Part shown: one piece after another, positions 15,122 to 24,961 of the stretch
Layout of the letters: the number at the start of each line of letters is the position of its first letter
How positions within the stretch are numbered: the stretch's first letter is position 1
The notes under the pieces: generated by a model
The model's input: the letters and a program-made list of their open reading frames with translations, nothing else
What the model was told of the DNA's origin: nothing
Database searches by the model: none
NCBI RefSeq assembly: GCF_035918235.1
Contig: NZ_CP109485.1
Span: forward strand, 6,259,001-6,323,000
DNA: 64,000 nt
Origin: Streptomyces sp. NBC_01445
GTDB taxonomy: Bacteria > Actinomycetota > Actinomycetes > Streptomycetales > Streptomycetaceae
Direction: 5' to 3'
Made by a program: the position numbers and the translations under genes

Positions 15122-16930
15122 GTGACTACCACCGCCGCCGCCACCGCCTCTTCCGCCTCCTCCCACCACCTCTCACCCGCCTTCCCGGGCCGCGCCCCCT
15201 GGGGCACCGCGGGCAAGCTGCGTGCCTGGCAGCAAGGGGCCATGGAGAGGTACCTCCAGGAGCAGCCGCGAGACTTCCTCGCCGTCGCCACCCCGGGCGC
15301 CGGCAAGACGACGTTCGCGCTCACCCTCGCGTCCTGGCTGCTGCACCACCATGTCGTGCAGCAGGTGACCGTGGTCGCGCCGACCGAGCACCTGAAGAAG
15401 CAGTGGGCCGAAGCCGCCGCGCGCATAGGGATCAAGCTGGACCCGGAGTACAGCGCGGGGCCGCTCAGCAAGGAGTACCAGGGCGTCGCCGTCACGTACG
15501 CGGGTGTGGGCGTGCGGCCGATGTTGCACCGCAACCGCTCCGAGCAGCGCAAGACCCTCGTCATCCTCGACGAGATCCACCACGCCGGTGACAGCAAGTC
15601 GTGGGGTGAGGCGTGCCTGGAGGCCTTCGAGCCGGCCACCCGCCGCCTCGCCCTCACCGGTACGCCGTTCCGCTCCGACACCAACCCCATCCCCTTCGTC
15701 CAGTACGAAGAGGGCAAGGACGGCATCCGGCGCTCCTCCGCCGACTACACGTACGGATACGGCAGTGCGCTCGGCGACGGCGTCGTGCGGCCCGTCATCT
15801 TCCTCTCCTACAGCGGCAACATGCGGTGGCGCACGAAGGCCGGCGACGAGATCGCCGCCCGGCTCGGCGAACCCATGACCAAGGACGCCATCAGCCAGGC
15901 CTGGCGTACGGCCCTCGACCCGCGCGGCGAGTGGATGCCGAGCGTGCTGCGCGCCGCCGACCAGCGGCTCACCGAGGTCCGCAAGGGCATCCCGGACGCC
16001 GGCGGTCTCGTCATCGCCGCCGACCAGGACTCCGCCCGCGCCTACGCCAAGCTGATCCGGGAGATCACCGGCACGAAGCCCACCACCGTCCTCTCCGACG
16101 ACACCGGCGCGTCGAACCGGATCGACGACTTCTCGGGGAGCAACGACCGCTGGATGGTCGCCGTCCGCATGGTGTCCGAGGGCGTCGACGTGCCCCGGCT
16201 CGCCGTGGGTGTCTACGCGACGACCATCTCGACCCCGCTCTTCTTCGCGCAGGCCGTGGGCCGCTTCGTGCGTTCGCGGCGGCGCGGCGAGACCGCGTCC
16301 GTCTTCCTGCCCACCGTCCCCGACCTCCTCGGCTTCGCCAACGAGATGGAGGTCGAGCGCGACCACGTGCTCGACAAGCCGAAGAAGGACGGGGAGGAGG
16401 ACCCCTACGCCGAGTCCGAGAAGGAGATGGACGAGGCGAACAAGCAGGAGGACGAGGACACGGGGGAGCAGGAGCAGTTCTCCTTCGAGGCGCTCGAGTC
16501 CGAGGCGACGTTCGACCGGGTCCTCTACGACGGTGCCGAGTTCGGCATGCAGGCGCACCCGGGCAGCGAGGAGGAGCAGGACTACCTCGGCATTCCCGGG
16601 CTCCTCGAACCCGACCAGGTGCAGATGCTGCTCCAGAAGCGGCAGGCCCGGCAGATCGCGCACAGCAAGAAGAGGCCCGACAGCGAGGCCGATCTCCTCG
16701 AGATGCCGGCCGAGCGGCGGCCCGTCGTCTCGCACAAGGAGCTCCTCGAACTCCGCAAGTCGCTCAACACGATGGTCGGCGCGTACGTGCATCAGAGCGG
16801 GAAGCCGCACGGCGTCATCCACACCGAGCTGCGGCGGGTGTGCGGGGGGCCGCCGAGCGCGGAGGCCACGGCCGGGCAGTTGAGGCAGCGCATCGCGAAG
16901 GTCCAGGAGTGGGCCACCCGCATGAAGTGA
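15122..16930 (+). CDS. Superfamily 2 DEAD/DEAH-box helicase-like ATPase
   Basis: 602 residues from the GTG at 15122 (VTTTAAA...). The frame is open further left but that part is repeat-derived and unlike the family. Walker A is TPGAGKTT (57-64) and Walker B is DEIHH (150-154). Motif III is ALTGTPFRSDTNP, and the C-terminal RecA domain has VRMVSEGVDVPRLAVGVYAT and QAVGRFVRSRRRG (motifs V and VI). An acidic Glu/Asp-rich insert lies near residues 415-460. It resembles conserved actinobacterial ATP-dependent DNA/RNA helicases related to the XPB/UvrB-like group. Substrate unknown. Single gene. Confidence 0.92.
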   Translation: MTTTAAATASSASSHHLSPAFPGRAPWGTAGKLRAWQQGAMERYLQEQPRDFLAVATPGAGKTTFALTLASWLLHHHVVQQVTVVAPTEHLKKQWAEAAARIGIKLDPEYSAGPLSKEYQGVAVTYAGVGVRPMLHRNRSEQRKTLVILDEIHHAGDSKSWGEACLEAFEPATRRLALTGTPFRSDTNPIPFVQYEEGKDGIRRSSADYTYGYGSALGDGVVRPVIFLSYSGNMRWRTKAGDEIAARLGEPMTKDAISQAWRTALDPRGEWMPSVLRAADQRLTEVRKGIPDAGGLVIAADQDSARAYAKLIREITGTKPTTVLSDDTGASNRIDDFSGSNDRWMVAVRMVSEGVDVPRLAVGVYATTISTPLFFAQAVGRFVRSRRRGETASVFLPTVPDLLGFANEMEVERDHVLDKPKKDGEEDPYAESEKEMDEANKQEDEDTGEQEQFSFEALESEATFDRVLYDGAEFGMQAHPGSEEEQDYLGIPGLLEPDQVQMLLQKRQARQIAHSKKRPDSEADLLEMPAERRPVVSHKELLELRKSLNTMVGAYVHQSGKPHGVIHTELRRVCGGPPSAEATAGQLRQRIAKVQEWATRMK

Positions 16931-17291
16931 CGTCTTCTTCAGAGGCTTTGTGCGGGACCGGGGAACCGTGTGCGCTACGTGCAGAGGTGGTGCACGCTCT
17001 GTTGATCGTGCCCCGCGTAACGGGGCAATCGTTACAGGTCAGGATAGTTACTGCCCGGATTCTGGACGGAGTCTTCCGCTGAGCGGGACGACCTCGCTAC
17101 ATTCCCGGCAACGCACACGCCCCGTGGCAGAGCCGCCGCGGAGCGCAGCCGGTGCGCCATGCGCCTCCGCCCGGGACCATCCGAACCGGGTCGATTGCCG
17201 ACCGGCGGCCTCTGACGCGCGTCGCCCACGGGACCGGCGTCGCAACCGCCGCGGAGGGGGCCGCCGCCTTCACCACTAAGGAGTGGGCGTC
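16931..17291. other. Intergenic region upstream of the IclR gene
   Basis: About 360 bases. A small stem GCCCCG/CGGGGC with loop CGTAA (17010-17026) and overlapping GTAAC/GTTAC arms may be an operator or weak terminator. A GGATAG sequence nearby (about 17041-17046) may be part of a promoter. Just before the start is AAGGAG (17278-17283). No gene recognised. Confidence 0.4.
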
Positions 17292-17933
17292 GTGACCGCG
17301 GAGACCTCCCAGACGCTCGACCGGGGACTGCGTGTCCTCAAGCTGCTCGCCGACACCGACCACGGGCTGACGGTCACCGAGCTGTCCAACAAGCTCGGCG
17401 TGAACCGCACCGTCGTGTACCGCCTGCTCGCCACGCTCGAACAGCACGCCCTGGTCCGCCGTGACCTCGGCGGCCGGGCGCGGGTGGGGCTCGGCGTGCT
17501 GCGCCTGGGCCGCCAGGTGCATCCGCTGGTACGGGAGGCTGCGCTGCCGGCGCTGCGATCCCTTGCCGAGGACATCGGGGCCACCGCGCATCTGACGCTG
17601 GTCGATGGCTCGGAGGCGCTCGCCGTGGCCGTCGTCGAGCCGACCTGGACGGACTATCACGTGGCGTACCGGGCCGGTTTCCGGCATCCGCTCGACCGGG
17701 GGGCCGCGGGCCGCGCCATACTCGCTGCGCGGCAGGGGCTGGTGCCTGAGCCTGGTTACACGCTGACCCATGGGGAGCTCGAGGCCGGTGCCTGTGGCGC
17801 TGCGGCGCCGTTGGTGGGGGTGAGCGGGCTTGAGGGGAGTGTGGGGGTTGTGATGCTTTCGGACTCCGTCCCTGAGCGGGTGGGGCCGCGGGTTCTTGAT
17901 GCGGCGCGGGAGGTTGCCGACGCGCTGCGCTAG
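17292..17933 (+). CDS. hpdR: IclR-family regulator, probable HpdR
   Basis: 213 residues from the GTG at 17292, which has AAGGAG 8 bases upstream; the GTG at 17283 overlaps that ribosome site and is less likely. The N-terminal IclR winged helix is clear (TLDRGLRVLKLLADTDHGLTVTELSNKLGVNRTVVYRLLATLE). It is followed by a short effector domain (PALRSLAEDIGATAHLTLVDG, YRAGFRHPLDRGAAGRAILAA). From memory, in S. coelicolor an IclR protein, HpdR, encoded a few genes from hppD represses hppD; this gene sits at the matching distance, so the symbol is by synteny. Effector unknown. Confidence 0.7.
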   Translation: MTAETSQTLDRGLRVLKLLADTDHGLTVTELSNKLGVNRTVVYRLLATLEQHALVRRDLGGRARVGLGVLRLGRQVHPLVREAALPALRSLAEDIGATAHLTLVDGSEALAVAVVEPTWTDYHVAYRAGFRHPLDRGAAGRAILAARQGLVPEPGYTLTHGELEAGACGAAAPLVGVSGLEGSVGVVMLSDSVPERVGPRVLDAAREVADALR

Positions 17934-17981
17934 GCGCGCTGCGTGCCGGTTATTTGTGCGGGGTATCAGTGCCGGGGGTTT

Positions 17982-18130
17982 TGCGCAGTTCCCCGCGCCC
18001 CTTGTCGGCGGTCCGTTGTCTTCTGCGGGTTCGTCTCGGCTGGGTGCGCAGTTCCCCGCGCCCCTGAGTGAAGCGGTCTGTTGTTGGCTGCGGGCCGGGT
18101 GTGGCTGGGTGCGCGGTTCCCCGCGCCCCT
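17982..18130 (+). repeat. Three copies of a 21-bp Streptomyces intergenic repeat
   Basis: The motif TGCGC(A/G)GTTCCCCGCGCCCCT occurs at 17982-18002, 18045-18065 and 18110-18130. Each copy is self-complementary in part (GCGCAG...; GGGGCGCGGGGAAC). I recall this element as a common dispersed repeat in Streptomyces intergenic DNA. Confidence 0.85.
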
Positions 18131-18163
18131 ATGGGGCGCCCTCGTCCCGCCTGGCCCTCGCGT

Positions 18164-18169
18164 TAGATT
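18164..18169 (+). promoter_or_regulatory. -10 box for leaderless transcription of the S16 protease gene
   Basis: TAGATT ends 6 bases before the GTG at 18176 and no ribosome site intervenes. Confidence 0.45.
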
Positions 18170-18175
18170 GGGCCC

Positions 18176-18973
18176 GTGCTTCTCTCTCGGATTTCTCGGA
18201 CCAGGGCCCTTGCCGTTTGTGCATTGCCTGTGGTGGCTCTGCTTGCCGTAGCGGGGTTTGCGCCGTTGCCGTTCGCCATCGCTCAGCCCGGGCCGACCAC
18301 CGATGTGCTCGGGGATTCGAAGGGGAAGCCCGTCATCGAGATCTCCGGGGCGCCCACGCGTGACACGTCGGGGAAGCTGCGGATGGTGACGATCGTGGCT
18401 ACGGGGCCCGACGCGGAGGTGAGTCTGGGTGACGTCGTCGACAGCTGGTTCCGTACGGACCGTGCCGTCATGCCCCGCGACGCCGTATACCCCTCGGGCG
18501 ACTCCACCAAGGAGATCGAGCAGCACAACCTCGGCGAGATGAAGAAGTCGCAGGACTCCGCGACCGAGGCCGCGCTCGGCTTTCTGGGCAAGTCCCCGAA
18601 CGAGGTGAAGGTGGACCTCCAGCTCGCTGACGTCGGCGGGCCGAGCGCGGGGCTCTTCTTCTCCCTCGGCATCGTCGACAAGCTGGACGGCAACGGCAGC
18701 GGGGGCGATCTCACGGGCGGCCGTTCCATCGCCGGTACGGGCACCATCACCTCCGGCGGGAAGGTCGGCGCCGTCGGCGGGGTGTCGCTCAAGACGCAGG
18801 CCGCCTGGCGCGACGGCGCCAAGGTGTTCCTGGTGCCGAGGGCGGAGTGCGGCGACGCCAAGGCCGAGTCGCCCAAGGGCATGCGGCTGATCCCCGTGAC
18901 GACGCTCCAGGGCGCGGTCTCGGCGCTGACGGCCCTGGACAAGGGTGACGGGAGCAAGGTCCCCAGCTGTTAG
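18176..18973 (+). CDS. Secreted or membrane-anchored Lon-like (S16) serine protease
   Basis: 265 residues. One N-terminal hydrophobic segment (ALAVCALPVVALLAVAGFAPL, residues about 11-31) acts as signal or anchor. A beta-rich region follows, then the Lon proteolytic domain: Ser157 in DVGGPSAGLFFSL and Lys206 in GAVGGVSLKTQAA form the Ser-Lys dyad, and TGTITSGGKVG precedes it. There is no ATPase domain, as in the YlbL/SdrC group. These proteins usually carry a PDZ-like part before the protease; here that stretch is short. It is convergent with the betaine transporter operon. Substrates unknown. Confidence 0.88.
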   Translation: MLLSRISRTRALAVCALPVVALLAVAGFAPLPFAIAQPGPTTDVLGDSKGKPVIEISGAPTRDTSGKLRMVTIVATGPDAEVSLGDVVDSWFRTDRAVMPRDAVYPSGDSTKEIEQHNLGEMKKSQDSATEAALGFLGKSPNEVKVDLQLADVGGPSAGLFFSLGIVDKLDGNGSGGDLTGGRSIAGTGTITSGGKVGAVGGVSLKTQAAWRDGAKVFLVPRAECGDAKAESPKGMRLIPVTTLQGAVSALTALDKGDGSKVPSC

Positions 18974-18986
18974 ACCCAGGGCCGGC

Positions 18987-19955
18987 TCACTCCGTCACGA
19001 ACCCCTCCTTCACCAGCCAGTCCTTCGCCACGCTGTGCGGGTCCTGGCCGTCGACGTCGACCCTCGCGTTCAGCTCCTGCGCGACCGTGTTGTTGAGCTT
19101 CTTCGTGATCGGCTCGATGACCTTCGCCATCGCCGGATACTTCTTCAGGGACTTGGTGTTCATCTCCGGGGCCGCGTTGTAGTTCGGGAAGAAGTGCTTG
19201 TCGTCCGCCATCACCCTGAGCTTCATCGCCCTGATGCGGCCGTCGGTCGTGAAGACCTCGCCGAAGGTGCAGGTGCCCTTCGCGGCCTGCGTGTAGATGA
19301 TCCCGGTGTCCATCTGCGTGACGTTCGCGGTCGGGATCTTCATGCCGTACGCCTTCTCCATGCCATGCAGCCCGTCCGCACGGTTGGCGAACTCGCTCTC
19401 CACGCACAGCGTTACGGCCTTGGGGTTCTTCTTGGCGAGGGCGGCCACGTCCGAGAGGGTCTTCGTGCCGTACTTCTTGAAGTTGGCCTCGTTCATGGCC
19501 AGCGCGTACGTGTTGTTGAGCGCGGACGGCGGCAGCCAAGTGATGCCGTTCTTGAGGTCGGCGTCGTGCACGGCCTGCCACTGCTTCTGTGGGTCGGGGA
19601 TGGGGTGGGAGTTGCCCAGGTAGGTGATCCAGGCCGTGCCCGTGTACTCGTACATCCCGTCCGCGTCACCGCTCTTGATGGCCTCGCGGGCGCCGATGGA
19701 GCCCTGGATGCCGGTGCGGTCGAGGACGTCGGCGCCGGCCGCCTTGAAGGCGATGCCCATCATGGCGCCGAGGATCAGCTGTTCGGTGAACTCCTTGGAC
19801 GTGACGGTGATGTTGGCGCCCTTGAGCGGCTCGCCCTTGCCGATCGAGCCCGGTTTCACGTCGTCGACCAGCGGGCTGCCGCTGGTCAGCCCGCAGCCTG
19901 CGAGCAGTGACGCGACGAGGCCCGCTGCCGCCGCCGCACGGTACGTACGCCTCAT
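18987..19955 (-). CDS. Glycine betaine/choline-type ABC substrate-binding lipoprotein
   Basis: 322 residues. The signal peptide ends with a lipobox LLAGC (Cys21), so it is lipid-anchored outside the membrane. The body is an OpuAC/ProX-type binding protein (ITVTSKEFTEQLILGAMMGIAFKAAGADV, EYTGTAWITYLG, CTFGEVFTTDGRI). Its ATG overlaps the stop of the upstream permease (ATGA). Last gene of a four-gene minus-strand operon. Substrate is probably a quaternary amine osmolyte, by family. Confidence 0.92.
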   Translation of the reverse strand: MRRTYRAAAAAGLVASLLAGCGLTSGSPLVDDVKPGSIGKGEPLKGANITVTSKEFTEQLILGAMMGIAFKAAGADVLDRTGIQGSIGAREAIKSGDADGMYEYTGTAWITYLGNSHPIPDPQKQWQAVHDADLKNGITWLPPSALNNTYALAMNEANFKKYGTKTLSDVAALAKKNPKAVTLCVESEFANRADGLHGMEKAYGMKIPTANVTQMDTGIIYTQAAKGTCTFGEVFTTDGRIRAMKLRVMADDKHFFPNYNAAPEMNTKSLKKYPAMAKVIEPITKKLNNTVAQELNARVDVDGQDPHSVAKDWLVKEGFVTE

Positions 19956-20815
19956 GTCCGCACCTCCAGTCCGCGTGGCCGCAAAAGGAGTTCGGCGAGC
20001 GACGCCAGCCAGTCCACGAGCAGGGCCAGCGCGACGGTCAGGATCGAGCCGAGCACCAGGACCGGCATGCGCTGATTGGTGATGCCGGTGGTGATCAGGA
20101 CGCCGAGTCCGCCACCGCCGCCGAACGTGGCGAGGGTCGCCGTGCCGACGTTCAGGACGAGCGCCGTGCGCACGCCCGCGAGGATCAACGGTACGGCCAG
20201 CGGGAGTTCGACCTTGGTGAGGACGCCGAACGGTGACATGCCGATACCGCGCGCCGATTCGAGGAGTGTGGGGTCGTTCGCCTTCAGGCCCGCGATGGTG
20301 TTGGAGAGCACGGGCAGGATCGCGTAGATGATGATGCCGATCAGGGCCGACCGCCGGCCGATGCCCAGCCAGATCACCAGCAGGGCGAGCAGGCCGATCG
20401 CGGGGGTGGCCTGGCCCATGTTGGCGAAGGCGAGGGCGACCGGGGTCGCCTTGCGGAACATCTTGCGGGTCAGCAGGATGCCCAGCGGGATCGCGATGAT
20501 CAGCACGAAGAACGTGGAGACCACCGTCAGGTAGATGTGCTGCTTGACGAGCTTCCACACCTGACCGCCCGAGATGGCGTTCTCGGTGATCGTGTCCAGG
20601 GTGGCCTGCTGGAACCAGAGCCAGGTGGCCAGCAGCACGGCTGCGATCACCACCGGCAGGAACGTGAGCTTCTGCCAGGAGATCCGGCGCTTCTCGCGGA
20701 CCGGCGGCGGTGGTGGCGCCTCCTGCTCGGCCTCGCCCTCGTCGCGGAACGCGACGCCCTTTACCTCGTGCTCGCCCTCCGGACGCTTGTCCGGAGGCGA
20801 CTTGGGGGTGTTCAC
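19952..20815 (-). CDS. Betaine-type ABC transporter permease (downstream copy)
   Basis: 287 residues from the GTG at 20815, which overlaps the TGA of the ATPase gene (GTGA). A charged N-terminus with a run of five prolines precedes the membrane part. Permease signature: NMGQATPAIGLLALLVIWLGIG and ARGIGMSPFGVLTKVELPLAVPLILAGVR (EAA loop). About 6-7 hydrophobic segments. It probably forms the channel with the permease at 22097-22744. Confidence 0.92.
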   Translation of the reverse strand: MNTPKSPPDKRPEGEHEVKGVAFRDEGEAEQEAPPPPPVREKRRISWQKLTFLPVVIAAVLLATWLWFQQATLDTITENAISGGQVWKLVKQHIYLTVVSTFFVLIIAIPLGILLTRKMFRKATPVALAFANMGQATPAIGLLALLVIWLGIGRRSALIGIIIYAILPVLSNTIAGLKANDPTLLESARGIGMSPFGVLTKVELPLAVPLILAGVRTALVLNVGTATLATFGGGGGLGVLITTGITNQRMPVLVLGSILTVALALLVDWLASLAELLLRPRGLEVRT

Positions 20816-22104
20816 GCCTTCAGTCCCCCCTCGCCTTCCTGCTCCTGATGGGTCTGCTGGGCCCGCAGCTCCTCCAGTTCGTGCTGGTGCTCCACGGCCT
20901 CGAGCCGGTCGGCGTCCAGGAGTTCGTGCACGGAGTTCATCAGCGTCTCCATGTCGACGACGCCCTCGTACTCGCCGCGCCGCCCGGTGACCGCGACGCG
21001 TCCGGCGTTGTCGGTCAGGACCGCTTCGAGCGCGTCGCGCAGGGTCGCGTCCCGGGTCACCGTGTCGTGCACGAGGGTGCCCGCGCGGGCCAGTGACCCC
21101 TTGGCGCGCATCAGGTCGCCGCGCCGCAGCCACTTGTAGGGGCGGCGCCGCTTGTCGAGCAGGAGCAGTTCGTTGGTGCCCGCGTCGCGCAGCTTGTCGA
21201 AGATGGTCTGGAGGGGGTCGTCGACCTGGACCGTCGGGTAGTCGGTGACCTCCACGTCCCGTACGCGGGTGAGGTTGAGGCGCTTGAGGGCGGCGCCCGC
21301 GCCGACGAAGCCGGACACGAAGTCGTCGACGGGGTTGGTGAGGATGGCCTCGGGGGTGTCGAACTGGGCGATGTGCGAGCGCTCGCGCAGGACCACGATG
21401 CGGTCGCCGATCTTGATCGCCTCGTCGAAGTCGTGGGTGACGAAGACGATCGTCTTGTGCAGCTCGCGCTGGAGGCGGATCAGCTCGTCCTGGAGGTGGT
21501 CGCGGGTGATCGGGTCGACCGCGCCGAACGGCTCGTCCATCAGGAGTACGGGCGGGTCGGCCGCCAACGCCCGCGCCACGCCCACGCGCTGCTGCTGACC
21601 TCCGGAGAGCTGGCGTGGATACCGGCCGCGGAACTCGGCAGGATCGAGACCGACCAGGTCCAGCATCTCCTCGACGCGCGCCTTGATCCTCGACTTGGAC
21701 CAGCCGACCATCTTCGGCACCAGGGCGATGTTCTGCGCGACCGTCATGTGCGGGAAGAGGCCCGAGGACTGGATCGCGTAGCCGACCTTGCGCCGGAGCT
21801 TCACCGGGTCCATGTCCGTGACGTCCTCGCCACCGATCCTGATACGGCCGCTGGTCGGCTCGATGAGCCGGTTGATCATCTTGAGGAGGGTGGTCTTACC
21901 GCCACCCGAGGGTCCTACGAAGATGACGGTCTCGCCCGCCTTGATCTCCAGGCTGACGTTGTCCACGGCGGGCGCGGCGGATCCGGGGTAGCGCTTGGTG
22001 AGGTTCTCCAGCTCGATCGTCGCCCCCGTCGTGGAGCCGGGCTCCCCGGCGCCGCCGTCGGCGGTGGCGGTCGCCGTGGGGGTCTCGGGCAAGGAATCAG
22101 ACAC
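20812..22104 (-). CDS. Betaine-type ABC transporter ATPase with CBS domains
   Basis: 430 residues from a GTG that overlaps the upstream permease stop by 8 bases. Walker A is GPSGGGKTT (64-72), the signature is LSGGQQQR, Walker B is VLLMDEPF, and the switch His is in VTHDFDEA. After the ATPase domain, two CBS-like segments (TVQVDDPLQTIFDKLRD; VTRDATLRDALEAVLTD) follow, as in OpuA-type ATPases where they sense ionic strength. The acidic and Gln-rich tail is typical. Energises uptake in this operon. Confidence 0.94.
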   Translation of the reverse strand: MSDSLPETPTATATADGGAGEPGSTTGATIELENLTKRYPGSAAPAVDNVSLEIKAGETVIFVGPSGGGKTTLLKMINRLIEPTSGRIRIGGEDVTDMDPVKLRRKVGYAIQSSGLFPHMTVAQNIALVPKMVGWSKSRIKARVEEMLDLVGLDPAEFRGRYPRQLSGGQQQRVGVARALAADPPVLLMDEPFGAVDPITRDHLQDELIRLQRELHKTIVFVTHDFDEAIKIGDRIVVLRERSHIAQFDTPEAILTNPVDDFVSGFVGAGAALKRLNLTRVRDVEVTDYPTVQVDDPLQTIFDKLRDAGTNELLLLDKRRRPYKWLRRGDLMRAKGSLARAGTLVHDTVTRDATLRDALEAVLTDNAGRVAVTGRRGEYEGVVDMETLMNSVHELLDADRLEAVEHQHELEELRAQQTHQEQEGEGGLKA

Positions 22105-22744
22105 GGATCCCCCTCGGGATGGTCAGGCGTCCGATGAGGACGTACGCGGCGTCGAAGAGGAGCGCGAGGATGATGATGCCGACCGTGCCCGCGAGCACCT
22201 GGTTCAAGGCGTTCTTGCTGCCCAGGGACGCGATGCCGCGGAAGATCTCGTTGCCGAGCCCGGGTCCGGACGCGTAGGCCGCGATGGCGGCGATGCCCAT
22301 CAGCATCTGGGTGGAGACCCGGATCCCGGTGAGGATCGGCGGCCAGGCCAGTGGCAGCTCCACCTTGGCGAGCCGGGCCATGCGGGACATGCCGATACCC
22401 TGCGCCGCGTCGATCAGGGAGGGGTCCACGCCCCGCAGGCCCACGATCGAGTTCCGCACGATGGGCAGCAGCCCGTACAGGGTGAGCGAGATGACCGTCG
22501 GCGGGACGCCGAGGCCGACGATCGGGATGAGGAGACCGATCATGGCGAGCGAGGGGATCGTCAGGATGGTCGAGGTCGTCGTGGTGGCGAGGTTGCCCGC
22601 CCACTCGCTGCGGTAGGTGACCACACCGATCACCACGCCGATGACGGTCGCGACGACCATGCACTGGAAGACCACGCTGGCGTGCTGGTAGGCGTCCGCC
22701 AGCAGCTGCTGATGGGCTGCGCTGATGTAGTCCCAGAAGTTCAC
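22097..22744 (-). CDS. Betaine-type ABC transporter permease (first gene of operon)
   Basis: 215 residues from the GTG at 22744, chosen because GGAGGTGA lies 6 bases upstream; the frame extends to 22831 without such support. Features: ATTTTSTILTIPSLAMIGLLIPIVGLG and AQGIGMSRMARLAKVELPLAWPPILTGIR (EAA loop) and about six hydrophobic segments. Together with the second permease, the CBS-ATPase and the binding lipoprotein it makes a complete OpuB/ProU-like importer with every junction overlapping. Confidence 0.92.
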   Translation of the reverse strand: MNFWDYISAAHQQLLADAYQHASVVFQCMVVATVIGVVIGVVTYRSEWAGNLATTTTSTILTIPSLAMIGLLIPIVGLGVPPTVISLTLYGLLPIVRNSIVGLRGVDPSLIDAAQGIGMSRMARLAKVELPLAWPPILTGIRVSTQMLMGIAAIAAYASGPGLGNEIFRGIASLGSKNALNQVLAGTVGIIILALLFDAAYVLIGRLTIPRGIRV

Positions 22745-22875
22745 GGGCCTCACCTCCTTGCGCCGGGCTGTCGTCCGGCCGGCTTCAGCCGGTGGTCCGG
22801 GGCTGTCCCCGGGAAGACGCAGCGCCGGCACTCACCTCGTCCGGGCGGACGCCGCGAGCGGCAAGGAGGTGCGCG

Positions 22876-23346
22876 TCAGGAATCCGACGAGGCCTGCTCC
22901 ACGAGCGGGATGATCCGCAGCGGAACGGGGTTCTCCATGACGATCGCGGTGGAAGCCCGGACGATGCCATCAAAACCCACGACCCGGTCGATCACCCGCT
23001 GGAGATCGGCGTTCGAGCGGGCCACGAGACGGCACAGCATGTCGCCGGTGCCGGTCGTCGTGTGGAGTTCGAGGACCTCGGGGACGGTCGTCAAGTGCGC
23101 CCTGACGTCGGGGCCTTGGCCCTGCCGGATCTGCAGCGTGGCGAACGCCGTGACCGGATAGCCGAGTGCCGCCGGGTCCACCTGAGGTCCGAAGCCGCGG
23201 ATGACTCCGTTCGACTGAAGCCGGTCGAGGCGCGCCTGAACGGTGCCGCGCGCGACCCCCAGGCGCCGGGACGCCTCAAGCACCCCGATACGGGGCTCGC
23301 GCGCGAGCAGCAGGATCAGCTGCCCGTCCAGATGATCGATCGCCAT
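22876..23346 (-). CDS. hpdA: Lrp/AsnC-family regulator, probable HpdA
   Basis: 156 residues from the ATG at 23346, which has GGAGG 8 bases upstream; an ATG at 23367 would add seven residues. The AsnC-type helix-turn-helix is at the N-terminus (LDGQLILLLAREPRIGVLEASRRLGVARGTVQARLDRL), and the RAM ligand domain follows (VPEVLELHTTTGTGDMLCRLVARSNADLQRVI). It is divergent from hppD with about 120 bases between. From memory the S. coelicolor gene in this position (HpdA) activates hppD. The ligand is likely an aromatic amino acid or 4-hydroxyphenylpyruvate (inference). Confidence 0.8.
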   Translation of the reverse strand: MAIDHLDGQLILLLAREPRIGVLEASRRLGVARGTVQARLDRLQSNGVIRGFGPQVDPAALGYPVTAFATLQIRQGQGPDVRAHLTTVPEVLELHTTTGTGDMLCRLVARSNADLQRVIDRVVGFDGIVRASTAIVMENPVPLRIIPLVEQASSDS

Positions 23347-23414
23347 GTCGGCCTCCGGGGTGGTCATCCTGTACAGATCGCCTGCCCATATTGACGATCC
23401 GCTGAGCAGATTGA

Positions 23415-24623
<1,209 letters not shown>

Positions 24624-24626
24624 GGA

Positions 24627-24655
24627 CCTGCGGATCTCTGGGGGCACTCCGCAGG
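24627..24655 (+). terminator. Weak hairpin after hppD
   Basis: CCTGCGGA (24627-24634) pairs perfectly with TCCGCAGG (24648-24655) around a 13-base loop, 4 bases after the hppD stop. Confidence 0.5.
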
Positions 24656-24676
24656 CACACGTCCTAGGCTGGTCTC

Positions 24677-24961
24677 ATGGCCAGGATCAATGACGTGGGC
24701 GGCATGACAGGGTTCGGCGCCATCGACACCAGCGACGACGCCGAGCCCTTTCACGCGGACTGGGAGGCGCGCGTCTTCGCCCTCCAGCGCGCGCTCCTCG
24801 TCAAAGGGGTCTTCAACCTCGACGAGTTCAGGGACGCCATCGAGACGATGCCGCCGGGCGAGTACCTCGCGGCCTCGTACTACGAGCGGTGGTTCCACGC
24901 GATCCGCACGCTCCTCGAACGCAAGGGCGTCATCGAGGAAGGGGCGCTGCGCGATGACTGA
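24677..24961 (+). CDS. Nitrile hydratase beta subunit, N-terminal half (separate polypeptide)
   Basis: 94 residues. It matches the start of nitrile hydratase beta (MARINDVGGMTGFG, then DWEARVFALQRALL with the conserved active-site Arg, then ASYYERWFHAI, then LLERKGVI), but ends where the normal beta subunit continues. The C-terminal half is encoded by the next gene, overlapping by 8 bases. The same split is known in thiocyanate hydrolase and in toyocamycin nitrile hydratase of Streptomyces. A TAGGCT -10 box ends 6 bases before the ATG, which suggests a leaderless operon transcript. Confidence 0.9.
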   Translation: MARINDVGGMTGFGAIDTSDDAEPFHADWEARVFALQRALLVKGVFNLDEFRDAIETMPPGEYLAASYYERWFHAIRTLLERKGVIEEGALRDD

